DNA of 6,696 nucleotides from Methanobrevibacter sp. (GCA_017646885.1 JAGCLR010000072.1:1-6696); one strand, 5' to 3'. Shown: positions 1 to 6,425, counted from the first letter of the stretch. Notes: a model not told the origin generated them from the sequence alone. Made by a program: numbers and translations.

Positions 1-137
1 ATGCAAGCAAACTTTCAACTTTCATTAAGGAAGGCAAGTTAGGAATCTTCTGTTTGGTCGATGATGTGGTCATGGCAGAGAAAGGACTTGATACATTATT
101 GAATGACTTAGGATTTGCACCATCTTGTGCAATTTAA
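1..137 (+). CDS. 3' end of an unrecognised protein gene (partial)
   Basis: The frame whose first complete codon is at base 3 is open from the window edge to a TAA at 135-137 and gives the last 44 residues of a protein. The other two plus frames stop early. The visible tail includes GKLGIFCLVDDVVMAEKGLD and ends in a hydrophobic, cysteine-containing GFAPSCAI. The codon pattern, ordinary residue mix and T-tract directly after the stop support a real gene end. There are two cysteines, spaced 25 residues apart, and no motif I can assign. The strand-then-helix look (hydrophobic GIFCLVDDVV followed by a charged helix) suits the C-terminus of a small alpha/beta domain, but that is only an impression. 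It converges on comC. I do not recognise the family. Confidence 0.72.
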   Translation, partial: ASKLSTFIKEGKLGIFCLVDDVVMAEKGLDTLLNDLGFAPSCAI

Positions 138-158
138 TTTTTTTTAATTTTTTATTTT
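138..158 (+). terminator. U-tract terminator of the left-edge gene
   Basis: Immediately after the TAA the plus strand carries T8 (138-145), T6 (148-153) and T4 (155-158), with further T5-T7 runs to about 275. No GC-rich stem precedes them. Clustered U-tracts without a hairpin are the usual archaeal 3'-end signal, recognised with help from aCPSF1/FttA. Confidence 0.6.
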
Positions 159-167
159 CAATCTTTT

Positions 168-252
168 GAAATTTTACTTTTCTATTTTTTCAACAATTTT
201 TTTAAATTTTTATTTTTCTCTATTTCGAAATTTCAGTTTTCTATTTTTTCAA
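168..252. repeat. Imperfect 26-bp direct repeat, period 59
   Basis: Bases 168-193 and 227-252 match at 24 of 26 positions. The last 16 bases (TTTTCTATTTTTTCAA, at 178-193 and 237-252) are identical. Weaker similarity extends to the left at the same 59-base offset, which suggests a decayed tandem duplication within the terminator region of the left-edge gene. Low complexity makes chance similarity easier, so this is modest evidence. Confidence 0.45.
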
Positions 253-595
253 AAGATCATTTTTTCATTTTTTCACTATATTGCCATTTCTCATTTGCAT
301 GATGTAGATTAGCAATTATCAAAATTTATAATATGAATCATACTTTCAGTATTTTTAAGATGTGGTTAATTATTTTAATACTTTTTAATCTAAACTCTAT
401 TTTAATGAACTTTCATTATTAAAATTTTTATATGTCTTGGAAAGTTAAAATTTTAGCATTTTTTTCATAAAAATTTTTATAAAAAATAGAAAATTATAAT
501 AAAAAATTTAAATTTTTAATTTTTTAAAAAAAGCAATAAATTTAAAAATTTGTAAAATTAATAAAATTAGTATTATGTTAAAAAATAAGAATAAT

Positions 596-626
596 AAAAA
601 TATAAAAAAAGTAAAAAAGAAAAAAA
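596..626 (-). terminator. U-tract terminator of comC
   Basis: Read on the minus strand, starting 7 bases past the comC stop, there are T7 (626-620), T6 (618-613) and T7 (610-604), then a T5 further on. They are separated by only one or two other bases and are the strongest T-tract cluster in the window. There is no stem-loop. Confidence 0.7.
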
Positions 627-633
627 GTTAGAT

Positions 634-1662
634 TTATTCAGTTAAGTAACTGTCTAAATCTATATTCTCATTATCACAAATGGTCTTCAAGGTTTCATAG
701 AGTTTTTCATCTATTTCTAAACCATTCTTCTCATTTTCAGCAATTCTTTTTACTTCGAGATCTCCTGGAATGAAAGTGTTTCCGGATTCTCTGATTTCTG
801 TTACGAATTCTTCGACTTGTTCCTTGAATGCGTCGATTGAAACGAATTTTTCAGGATTGATTGCAACAAACAAGTCACCTTTGTTACAGTCTTCCTTATA
901 GTCTCCTGCAGTACCAGTTACTTTAGTACCGAATGCTGCATTTACTAAAGGTCCAGTCATAATTTCAATCATAAAGCTTAAAGCGTATCCTTTAACTCCA
1001 CCAAATGGAAGGATAGAACCTTCTAATGCAGCTTCAGGGTCAGTGGTCGGATTTCCGTCCTTGTCAATTGCAGTGTTTGGAGGGATTTCCTCACCTTTTC
1101 TTTTAGCTTCCAAGATTTTTCCTCTTGCGCTTACAGCAGTTGCCATATCTACAGCAATATAAGTTTCAGAAGGGATACCAATAGCTATTGGGTTAGTTCC
1201 AAGAATAGCTTTTTTACCACCTAAAGGAGCTACTCCAGGTTCAGTGTTACAAATTACAATACCAATCATGTCATTTCTAATAGCGAGGTCAGAGTAATAA
1301 CCGGTTATTCCAAAGTGGTTTGAATTGAAGGTACCTACTGCAGCGATACCGGTTTCCTTTGCCTTATTGATTGCCATCATCATTGCTTCATGTGCAATGT
1401 ATTGTCCAAATAAGCTTTTTCCATCAATGAGTGCAATGGAATCCTCATCCTTGACAATTTCATAATCTCCTTTGGTTTCAATGAAACCGTTATTGATTCC
1501 TCTGATGTATTGTGGGAATCTTCCAAGTCCATGTGAAGTGAAACCTTTTAAATCGGAGTCTAAAGTAGCTTCGGTAATTATTTTTGCATGGTCTTCTTGC
1601 ACTCCAATGTTGATTAAGATTTCATTTACAAGTTTTCTTTCATTTTCAACACTAATTCTCAT
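634..1662 (-). CDS. comC: Type-2 malate/L-lactate dehydrogenase family; probable L-sulfolactate/malate dehydrogenase
   Basis: This is a cytoplasmic NAD(P)-dependent 2-hydroxyacid dehydrogenase of the Ldh_2 fold, unrelated to classical Rossmann-fold malate dehydrogenases. Methanogen members oxidise L-sulfolactate to sulfopyruvate (coenzyme M synthesis) or interconvert malate and oxaloacetate. The 342 residues are full length for the family. Visible signatures are TSHG (42-45) followed by R48, NSNHFG (113-118) with the likely catalytic H116, GTNP (155-158), VDMATA (171-176), ARGKI (179-183) and the PFGGVKG loop (219-225). The ATG is supported by AAGGAGGG (1668-1675) five bases upstream, the strongest ribosome-binding site in the window. 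It is the last gene of the minus-strand set, 150 bp after purM with no clear U-tract between them, so co-transcription is possible. Sequence alone cannot separate sulfolactate from malate activity; 'mdh' is an equally fair name. Confidence 0.9.
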   Translation of the reverse strand: MRISVENERKLVNEILINIGVQEDHAKIITEATLDSDLKGFTSHGLGRFPQYIRGINNGFIETKGDYEIVKDEDSIALIDGKSLFGQYIAHEAMMMAINKAKETGIAAVGTFNSNHFGITGYYSDLAIRNDMIGIVICNTEPGVAPLGGKKAILGTNPIAIGIPSETYIAVDMATAVSARGKILEAKRKGEEIPPNTAIDKDGNPTTDPEAALEGSILPFGGVKGYALSFMIEIMTGPLVNAAFGTKVTGTAGDYKEDCNKGDLFVAINPEKFVSIDAFKEQVEEFVTEIRESGNTFIPGDLEVKRIAENEKNGLEIDEKLYETLKTICDNENIDLDSYLTE

Positions 1663-1667
1663 ATTTT

Positions 1668-1675
1668 CCCTCCTT
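1668..1675 (-). promoter_or_regulatory. Strong Shine-Dalgarno of comC
   Basis: The minus strand reads AAGGAGGG five bases before the ATG, nearly the full anti-SD complement. The other genes here have only GTGAT-, GAGGTG- or AGGTGA-type sites. It fixes the comC start and suggests efficient initiation. Confidence 0.8.
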
Positions 1676-1812
1676 AATGATTGGCATTTGTTGAAATATC
1701 TTTGTAATATTGATTTTTTTAAATGTTTTAATTATTTTTTTAAAATTATTATTGGAATTTTATGTATTTTATTTTAATTCTATTATTCTTTTATTTTCTT
1801 TTTTCACTGAAA

Positions 1813-2832
1813 TTAATATTCAATTACAGTTCCTTCAAATGTTTTTACAGTGATCTTTTCTTCAGCAGTTACTGTTCCTACAATTTGAGCTTCAATGTTT
1901 TCATTCAATGCTTCAACAACAGCATCTGCTTCTTCTGGGCTTGCAATGACACAGAATCCTACACCCATATTGAAAACCTTATACATTTCCTCTAAAGGAA
2001 CTCCTTGTTGGTAGATTAATTTAAAGATGTCTTGTGGCTCTGGGTAATCTGTAATGTCAAAACCGATTCCTTTTTTAAGTCTTGAAAGGTTGTTTACTCC
2101 ACCACCAGTCATATGAGCAAGACCTTTGATGTTGAAGTCATGTTTTAAGAGATCGACAATTGCCTTGACATACAATTGGGTAGGTTTCAACATTTCTTCT
2201 CCAATGGTAGTTTCACCGTTAGGCATTTTATCGTTAACATCGAATCCACCTTCTTCAAAGATTGCTCTTCTTGCTAAGCTTAAACCGTTACTGTGAATAC
2301 CGCTGCTTCTAAGACCGATTAAAATATCTCCTTCTTGGATATCTGCACCAGTGATGATTTTATCCTTGTCTACAAAACCGATACCGGTTCCTGCTAAGTC
2401 AAAGTCCTTTACAATTCCTGGAAGGGAAGCGGTTTCTCCTCCAATGATTGCAATTTGGGATTCTTTTGCCCCTTGGACAAGGCCATCTGCAATTTCTTCA
2501 GCTACTTTTGGATCTGGTTCCTCAACTGCTAAGTAGTCAACTAATGCAATAGGTTCTGCACCTACACAAAGGATATCGTTAACTACCATTGCAATCATGT
2601 CAATTCCAACAGTATCATATTTTTCCATCATTTTTGCAACTAATATTTTACTACCTACACCATCTGTACTCATAGCAATAGCCTTATCGCCAAGTTCGAC
2701 CAATGCTGCGAAGTGTCCGCTGTCAGTAATAATATTTCTGTATTCCAATGTTGGCTGCAATTTTGAAGCTAATTTTGAAACGGTTAATGCTTCAAGGTCA
2801 ATGTCAACACCAGATTCTGAATAAGTAACCAT
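1813..2832 (-). CDS. purM: Phosphoribosylformylglycinamidine cyclo-ligase (AIR synthetase)
   Basis: PurM closes the imidazole ring in purine synthesis: FGAM + ATP gives 5-aminoimidazole ribonucleotide + ADP + phosphate. It is a cytoplasmic homodimer of the PurM/PurL/SelD ATP-binding superfamily. Counting from the ATG at 2832 (339 residues), the signatures are STDGVGSK (55-62), [10 protein letters not shown] (85-94), GGETASLPG (131-139), [10 protein letters not shown] (145-154), SSGIHSNG (176-183), HMTGGG (240-245) and FNMGVG (287-292). All are in family order with both halves intact. A GTG three codons upstream (2839-2841) would give 342 residues, but it lies inside the Shine-Dalgarno AGGTGA (2838-2843). 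The ATG five bases after that site is the better start, and [12 protein letters not shown] is a typical PurM N-terminus. The gene sits 218 bp downstream of aCPSF1 behind its own promoter candidates and an inverted repeat. No other purine gene is in the window. Confidence 0.96.
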   Translation of the reverse strand: MVTYSESGVDIDLEALTVSKLASKLQPTLEYRNIITDSGHFAALVELGDKAIAMSTDGVGSKILVAKMMEKYDTVGIDMIAMVVNDILCVGAEPIALVDYLAVEEPDPKVAEEIADGLVQGAKESQIAIIGGETASLPGIVKDFDLAGTGIGFVDKDKIITGADIQEGDILIGLRSSGIHSNGLSLARRAIFEEGGFDVNDKMPNGETTIGEEMLKPTQLYVKAIVDLLKHDFNIKGLAHMTGGGVNNLSRLKKGIGFDITDYPEPQDIFKLIYQQGVPLEEMYKVFNMGVGFCVIASPEEADAVVEALNENIEAQIVGTVTAEEKITVKTFEGTVIEY

Positions 2833-2837
2833 AAAAT

Positions 2838-2843
2838 TCACCT
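2838..2843 (-). promoter_or_regulatory. Shine-Dalgarno deciding the purM start
   Basis: The minus strand reads AGGTGA, complementary to the archaeal 16S 3' end, five bases before the ATG at 2832. The in-frame GTG at 2839-2841 is part of this site, so it cannot also be a well-spaced start codon. Confidence 0.75.
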
Positions 2844-2879
2844 AATAATAATTTCTAAATTTTTTAATTTTCAAAGTTT

Positions 2880-2889
2880 TATTTAAATA
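2880..2889 (-). promoter_or_regulatory. Candidate TATA box for purM
   Basis: TATTTAAATA on the minus strand would place the transcription start near 2860, leaving a leader of about 28 bases that includes the AGGTGA site. In DNA this AT-rich such boxes arise easily. A second TATA-like core (ATATTATAAT, 2921-2930) lies in the loop of the neighbouring inverted repeat. Confidence 0.35.
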
Positions 2890-2905
2890 GGCCATTATTA
2901 ACAAT

Positions 2906-2949
2906 TAAATAATAGCTAACATTATAATATTTGTTTTAGCTATTATTTA
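2906..2949. repeat. 14-bp perfect inverted repeat, purM upstream region
   Basis: TAAATAATAGCTAA (2906-2919) is the exact reverse complement of TTAGCTATTATTTA (2936-2949), with a 16-base spacer. The spacer holds ATATTATAAT on the minus strand. The arms contain an AGCT core, some of the few G and C bases in this gap. It could be a dimeric repressor's operator around a promoter or an RNA stem-loop. No long U-tract follows it on the minus strand, which argues against a simple terminator. Confidence 0.6.
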
Positions 2950-3005
2950 TATTATATTAATTATTTTAAGTAATCATTTGATATAAACGATTGAAATTAA
3001 AAATT

Positions 3006-3041
3006 AAAAAAATAAATTTTAGTTTTAAAAATATTAAAAAA
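3006..3041 (-). terminator. Tandem U-tracts after aCPSF1
   Basis: On the minus strand, within 45 bases of the aCPSF1 stop, there are T6 (3041-3036), T5 (3031-3027) and T7 (3012-3006), followed by another T5 beyond 3005. There is no GC stem. The likely product of the gene is itself the factor that acts at such U-tracts. Confidence 0.6.
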
Positions 3042-3050
3042 TATTTAAAA

Positions 3051-4961
3051 TTATTGAAGTCTGGTTGCTTCAAGGATAAGTGGAGTTTTAGTCTCTACCT
3101 TATAGCTTCTGTGAATGCTTGAAGCAAGGTCTACAGTTTTATATGGGTCTCCGTGACAAGTGATGATCTTATCCGGTCTTGGATGCAATCTTTTTGCAAA
3201 TTCCATCAATTGTCTTCTATTGGAGTGACCACTGAATCCTTCAATGGTTTTAACATCCATTTTAACATTGTAGATTTTTTTCTTGCCTGTTTCATCTTCC
3301 AATGGTATTTCCTTGTGTCCTTTTTGGATTTTTCTACCAAGGGATCCTTCAGATTGGTAACCTACAAAGATAATGGAATTATTCTTGTCTTCACATAACC
3401 ATTTGAAGTACTCTACAGAGTTTCCACCAGTCATCATACCAGATGTTGAAAGGATAATTGACGGTTCCCCTTCTACAATCTGTTTTCTTTCAGCATTGTT
3501 TTGAACCTTATTGAATGATTCTGAAATGAATGGGTTTCTTCCCATATGGAAGATTTGATCCCTTAAGTCTTTGCTTAAGTACTCAGGTCTTGCAGTATGC
3601 ACTGCAGTAGCTTCCCAAATCATACCGTCAAGATGGATTGGCACTTCATCAACCATTCCATGGCGCATGTACTCTTCAAGCACAATCATCAATTCTTGTG
3701 CTCTTCCTACTGCAAATACAGGAACCAATACTTTTCCGCCACGTTTCAAGGTTTTGTAGATGGTTTTCATCAATTCTTTTTCTGCATTGTTTCTTGATGG
3801 AGTAACGTCTTCATGTCCACCGTAGGTACTTTCCATAATGCAGCTTTCAACTCTTGGGAATCTTGTGGTTGCAGGTTCCAAGAGTCTGCTTCTTTCGTAT
3901 TTGAAGTCTCCAGTATAAAGCAAGTTATGTGCACCGTCACCAATGTGGAAGTGGCACATAGCAGAACCTAAGATGTGCCCTGCGTTATGCAATGTCAATT
4001 TGATGTCTGGAGAGATGTCAGTTACAACTCCATAGTCAAGAGTGATTGTGTGCTTGATCATTTTTTGCACATGCTTTACATTGAAAGGAAGCGGGTTGTT
4101 TTCCCTATGTGCAATGTCAATGTAATCCAATTGCAATAATGTCATCAAGTCTCTTGTTGCAGAGGTACAGTATACAGGACCTTCGTATCCGTAGTGGTAA
4201 AGGTAAGGAATGAATCCACAGTGATCCAAGTGAGCGTGAGAGACTACAACTGCATCAAGGTCTTGAATTGAAAATTCAGGAACTCCAAGCATTGGGAATG
4301 AACTTTTTTCGTCTTGTCCTGCTACGTTTACTCCACAATCAAGCAATACTCTACTGTTTGGAGTTTGAAGTAACATACAGGAACGTCCTACCTCTTTAAA
4401 TCCTCCCATAGCAGTTAATCTGGTCCAGTCATTATCATATTTTCCGCCTTGGTGGATTCTTGCACCTAAAGTCTGCAAGATTTTCTTTCTTTCCTTACTG
4501 TTGTGCATCAAGGTATTTCTGATTCTATCGATAATTTCAGATCTGATTGGTGGGCTTCTTAAGATCTTTGGAGCCCATCCGGTTTTTCTAACGATTTCCC
4601 TTGAGGTCACTCCATATTTTCCAATTACAAGTCCAGGTTTGGTAGCTTCAATAACCACTTCGTTAGTAACTTCATCAAAGGTGATGTTACTGATTTCAGC
4701 ATCTTCTGGAACAATCTCTTCGACTTTTTGAATAGTCTCTTCATATGGTAATAAAACTGATTTGTCTGATCTGATTATGATTCTTTTTCTAAGTTCCTTT
4801 GCCAAGTTTCTGATTAAGTCCCCATTGTCTGCTACAATGTCTGGGTTTTTTGTATAAATAACAACCTCAGGACCTTCAAATTCAATATTGGCTAATTGAA
4901 CTTCATCAGGTAGTTTTTTTGTAATTTTTTCTTTGATTTCTTCTAAAACGTTTGAAGCCAT
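3051..4961 (-). CDS. fttA: aCPSF1/FttA: KH-MBL-beta-CASP ribonuclease and transcription termination factor
   Basis: This is the archaeal CPSF73-like factor, which in studied archaea cleaves nascent RNA and ends transcription at U-rich sites on RNA polymerase. The 636 residues are full length. Two N-terminal KH-type domains (about 1-70 and 71-145) include the GKYG loop (114-117). The metallo-beta-lactamase core starts near 180, with D208 (LLDCG), HAHLDH (242-247), H329 (NAGHILGS) and D352 (TGDFKY). The beta-CASP insert from about 390 has motif A E377 (MESTYG), GMMTGG (508-513), H579 (FSGHS) and H603 (CHGD). Every metal ligand and catalytic residue I looked for is present, so it should be an active zinc nuclease. 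The ATG is preceded by AAGTGAT (4965-4971), a moderate Shine-Dalgarno. It neighbours psmB, as in other methanogens, but 440 bp separate them, so it probably has its own promoter. Confidence 0.97.
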   Translation of the reverse strand: MASNVLEEIKEKITKKLPDEVQLANIEFEGPEVVIYTKNPDIVADNGDLIRNLAKELRKRIIIRSDKSVLLPYEETIQKVEEIVPEDAEISNITFDEVTNEVVIEATKPGLVIGKYGVTSREIVRKTGWAPKILRSPPIRSEIIDRIRNTLMHNSKERKKILQTLGARIHQGGKYDNDWTRLTAMGGFKEVGRSCMLLQTPNSRVLLDCGVNVAGQDEKSSFPMLGVPEFSIQDLDAVVVSHAHLDHCGFIPYLYHYGYEGPVYCTSATRDLMTLLQLDYIDIAHRENNPLPFNVKHVQKMIKHTITLDYGVVTDISPDIKLTLHNAGHILGSAMCHFHIGDGAHNLLYTGDFKYERSRLLEPATTRFPRVESCIMESTYGGHEDVTPSRNNAEKELMKTIYKTLKRGGKVLVPVFAVGRAQELMIVLEEYMRHGMVDEVPIHLDGMIWEATAVHTARPEYLSKDLRDQIFHMGRNPFISESFNKVQNNAERKQIVEGEPSIILSTSGMMTGGNSVEYFKWLCEDKNNSIIFVGYQSEGSLGRKIQKGHKEIPLEDETGKKKIYNVKMDVKTIEGFSGHSNRRQLMEFAKRLHPRPDKIITCHGDPYKTVDLASSIHRSYKVETKTPLILEATRLQ

Positions 4962-5000
4962 ATTATCACTTCGAAAAATAGACGTATAAAATTAGCATAT

Positions 5001-5010
5001 GGTATAAAAT
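5001..5010 (-). promoter_or_regulatory. Candidate TATA box for aCPSF1
   Basis: ATTTTATACC on the minus strand lies 40-49 bases before the start codon. It predicts a start near 4980 and a leader of about 20 bases containing the AAGTGAT site. The 9-mer AATATTGAT abuts its upstream side, where the BRE would be. A second similar box (minus-strand ATTTTATAC near 4984-4992) would give a nearly leaderless transcript. Confidence 0.4.
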
Positions 5011-5030
5011 CAATATTTTTGCATTTTCAA

Positions 5031-5048
5031 TTCTTTTCTTCTTTTCTT
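5031..5048. repeat. 18-nt homopyrimidine mirror repeat upstream of aCPSF1
   Basis: TTCTTTTCTTCTTTTCTT on the plus strand reads the same in both directions, so the minus strand is purely A and G here. It lies just over 20 bases upstream of the candidate aCPSF1 TATA box. Mirror-symmetric homopurine tracts can form triplexes, but this one is short. Confidence 0.5.
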
Positions 5049-5160
5049 TTAATTCATTTATAGAAAAATGTTTTTATAAAAATATTCGTTAAGTAAATTT
5101 TGGTTAATTTTTAAATAAGCCGTTTATACTTCAATAATTAAATTGATTAACTAATAAATA

Positions 5161-5209
5161 AATCCTAATCTTATCTAGAATTTATCTAAATATTCTAAAT
5201 TTAAGGATT
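5161..5209 (-). repeat. Weak two-part stem-loop
   Basis: AATCCT (5161-5166) can pair with AGGATT (5204-5209), and inside it TAGAAT (5176-5181) with ATTCTA (5192-5197). Each stem is only 6 bp. It sits directly beyond the stronger 5233-5271 hairpin on the minus strand, so the two might belong to one folded RNA. Confidence 0.25.
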
Positions 5210-5271
5210 AAAAATTAAATTAAATTAAAAATTAAGAATATTGATTTAAATCTACGACATCAATATTCTTA
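5210..5271 (-). terminator. 13-bp hairpin followed by U-rich tail
   Basis: TAAGAATATTGAT (5233-5245) and ATCAATATTCTTA (5259-5271) are exact reverse complements around a 13-base loop. On the minus strand the stem runs directly into repeated T5 and T3 runs (5232-5210), while the plus-strand side after the stem has no T-tract. It therefore looks like a terminator for minus-strand RNA, about 130 bases past the psmB stop. Hairpin-plus-U terminators are unusual in archaea, and the stem is AT-rich, so an operator or RNA-stability element is also possible. Confidence 0.45.
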
Positions 5272-5361
5272 TTGATTAAATAAACAGCTTCTGTGTCATA
5301 AAAAAGATGTTTACTTAATTTATTGCATATACTATCTATACTGTAATATGTAAAATTAGTT

Positions 5362-5380
5362 GTAAAATAAAGTTAAAAAA
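5362..5380 (-). terminator. U-tract after psmB
   Basis: The minus strand has T6 (5380-5375) followed by T3 and T4 runs, 22-40 bases past the psmB stop. It is the first plausible archaeal termination site for psmB and weaker than the comC cluster, so read-through to the 5210-5271 hairpin is possible. Confidence 0.45.
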
Positions 5381-5401
5381 TAAATAATTCGTATATATTT
5401 T

Positions 5402-6025
5402 TTAGCTATTAATTTTTTCAATAATAGATTCAACTTCTTCTTTTTCTAACATTTTGTATCCGTCTTTAGTAACTTCAGCTACTAAGAAGCCATTTCCAGA
5501 GTAAGTGTCTCTTTCTGTAGCAGCTTTGATAGCTCTTAAAGCTAATTCCTTAGCTTCTTCTACAGTGATGTCTTCGTGGAATCTGTCTTCAAGAACACCG
5601 TATGCAAATGTAGAACCGGAACCGGTAGAAATGAAGGTATCCTTAATCATACCTCCTGCTGCATCTAAAGAATAGATTGATGCACCAGTGTCATCTACTC
5701 CTCCGATAAGAGTTTGTACATATGCTGGTGAGGAGTGTAATATGTTAGAACTTACAGCTGCAGCAGCTTCTAAGCTAATGTCTTTGCCATTTCTTAATCT
5801 GTATAATGCAGTTTCAGCGCTAATGATTTTCATCAAGCTTTGTGCATCTGCAACAGATCCTGCAATGGTAGCTGCAATGTGATTGTCAATTTTGAATATT
5901 TTTTCAGCTACTTTGTGAGCAACAAGGTTTCCCATACTTGCTCTTCTTTCGCTTGCAAATACAACACCATCTTTACAGGTAATACCAACAGTAGTGGTAC
6001 CTTCAAATGTGTTTTTATCAGCCAT
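5402..6025 (-). CDS. psmB: Archaeal 20S proteasome beta subunit
   Basis: This is the catalytic subunit of the cytoplasmic 20S proteasome; seven form each inner ring, with alpha subunits (not in this window) outside. The 207 residues include a short propeptide, MADKNTFEG, cleaved autocatalytically to expose T10 as the N-terminal nucleophile (mature Thr1). The catalytic partners are in place: E26 (mature Glu17) in ASERR and K42 (mature Lys33) in AEKIF. S138 (mature Ser129) in STGSGS and the ERDTYSG loop with D173 and S176 complete the Ntn-hydrolase active site. TTTVGITCKDGVV is a textbook start of the mature chain. The ATG is supported by GAGGTG (6033-6038) seven bases upstream. It is first in the minus-strand set, with aCPSF1 440 bp downstream. 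A 651-bp gap upstream holds its promoter. Confidence 0.98.
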   Translation of the reverse strand: MADKNTFEGTTTVGITCKDGVVFASERRASMGNLVAHKVAEKIFKIDNHIAATIAGSVADAQSLMKIISAETALYRLRNGKDISLEAAAAVSSNILHSSPAYVQTLIGGVDDTGASIYSLDAAGGMIKDTFISTGSGSTFAYGVLEDRFHEDITVEEAKELALRAIKAATERDTYSGNGFLVAEVTKDGYKMLEKEEVESIIEKINS

Positions 6026-6032
6026 ATTAATA

Positions 6033-6038
6033 CACCTC
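6033..6038 (-). promoter_or_regulatory. Shine-Dalgarno of psmB
   Basis: GAGGTG on the minus strand, seven bases before the ATG, matches the archaeal anti-SD and fixes the short nine-residue propeptide. Confidence 0.7.
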
Positions 6039-6060
6039 GTATAATATTGTAAAATTAAAT

Positions 6061-6070
6061 GTATATATGT
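6061..6070 (-). promoter_or_regulatory. Candidate TATA box for psmB
   Basis: ACATATATAC on the minus strand, 36-45 bases before the start codon, predicts a start near 6040 and a very short leader that just includes GAGGTG. Its spacing to the start codon is close to that of the aCPSF1 candidate. Confidence 0.4.
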
Positions 6071-6151
6071 TAATCTTAAATAATAAAAAATAATCTAAAA
6101 TACAAATGATATTTAATGATTGAAATTATTATTAAAATTAGAAATTGTCAG

Positions 6152-6177
6152 GATTGATAAGTTTATAAGATTGATAA
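6152..6177. repeat. Direct repeat GATTGATAA x2 upstream of psmB
   Basis: GATTGATAA occurs at 6152-6160 and 6169-6177, separated by GTTTATAA. The 17-base period and a position about 80-115 bases upstream of the psmB TATA candidate would suit a regulator site, but there is no independent support. Confidence 0.4.
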
Positions 6178-6425
6178 AATTAAGTTAAACTCATTAAAAT
6201 AAACTCTTTTTCCTAACCTATTCTTATTATGTTATACATTATATATAATAGTTTCGTTATTTTGGACAATTTTAAAATAATTTTTCATCTTTTTGATTAT
6301 TTTTTATGATTTTTAATAATTTTTTTATTTATTAAATTCATCTATATTCTTATTCAAGACTAAAATGCTCTTAATTTTTAATTTTACTCATTTTTTTCTA
6401 ATATTTATTTAAACTACCTAATACT

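Larger units (their letters stand above)
138..633. other. Convergent intergenic zone, 496 bp, no gene seen
   Basis: I see no convincing coding frame or structured RNA here. The left part (138-275) is T-rich on the plus strand and contains TTTTTTCA four times (185, 244, 260, 268). The right part (about 480-630) is A-rich on the plus strand, so U-rich in the transcript of the opposing gene. The polarity flips near a 14-bp palindrome at 467-480 (ATAAAAATTTTTAT). This is what two facing tandem-terminator regions look like. The middle (about 280-460) is less extreme in composition but has no assignable element. Confidence 0.6.
4962..5401. other. psmB-aCPSF1 intergenic region, 440 bp, no protein gene seen
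   Basis: I see no credible coding frame. From the psmB side (minus strand) it holds a U6-containing 3' end (5362-5380), a stretch with a TATA-like AGTATATGC (about 5322-5330), a 13-bp hairpin with U-rich tail (5210-5271), a weaker two-part stem (5161-5209), and then the aCPSF1 promoter region with a homopyrimidine mirror repeat (5031-5048). The hairpins could belong to a long psmB 3' UTR or to a separate small RNA. Confidence 0.5.

Noticed and set aside
467..480. 14-bp palindrome ATAAAAATTTTTAT as an operator
   Set aside because: It is made only of A and T in extremely AT-rich DNA and sits where two terminator regions meet; chance is the simpler explanation.
138..633. CRISPR array or phage attachment site in the repeat-bearing gap
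   Set aside because: Only two imperfect low-complexity copies, no regular spacer structure, no neighbouring cas or integrase gene, and no tRNA.
1472..1995. Plus-strand reading frames of 101 and 77 codons over comC, the gap and purM
   Set aside because: They lie antisense to well-identified genes, are rich in Phe, Leu, Ile, Ser and Cys as expected from reversed AT-rich code, and have no family-like motifs or clear ribosome-binding sites.
2906..2949. Inverted repeat as the aCPSF1 terminator
   Set aside because: It is over 100 bases past the stop, beyond good U-tracts, and has no long U run directly after it on the minus strand.
3153..4731. Plus-strand reading frames antisense to aCPSF1
   Set aside because: The minus strand encodes a full-length protein with every expected motif, so these are shadows of it.
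5688..6052. Plus-strand frames antisense to psmB
   Set aside because: The minus-strand proteasome subunit explains this DNA completely.
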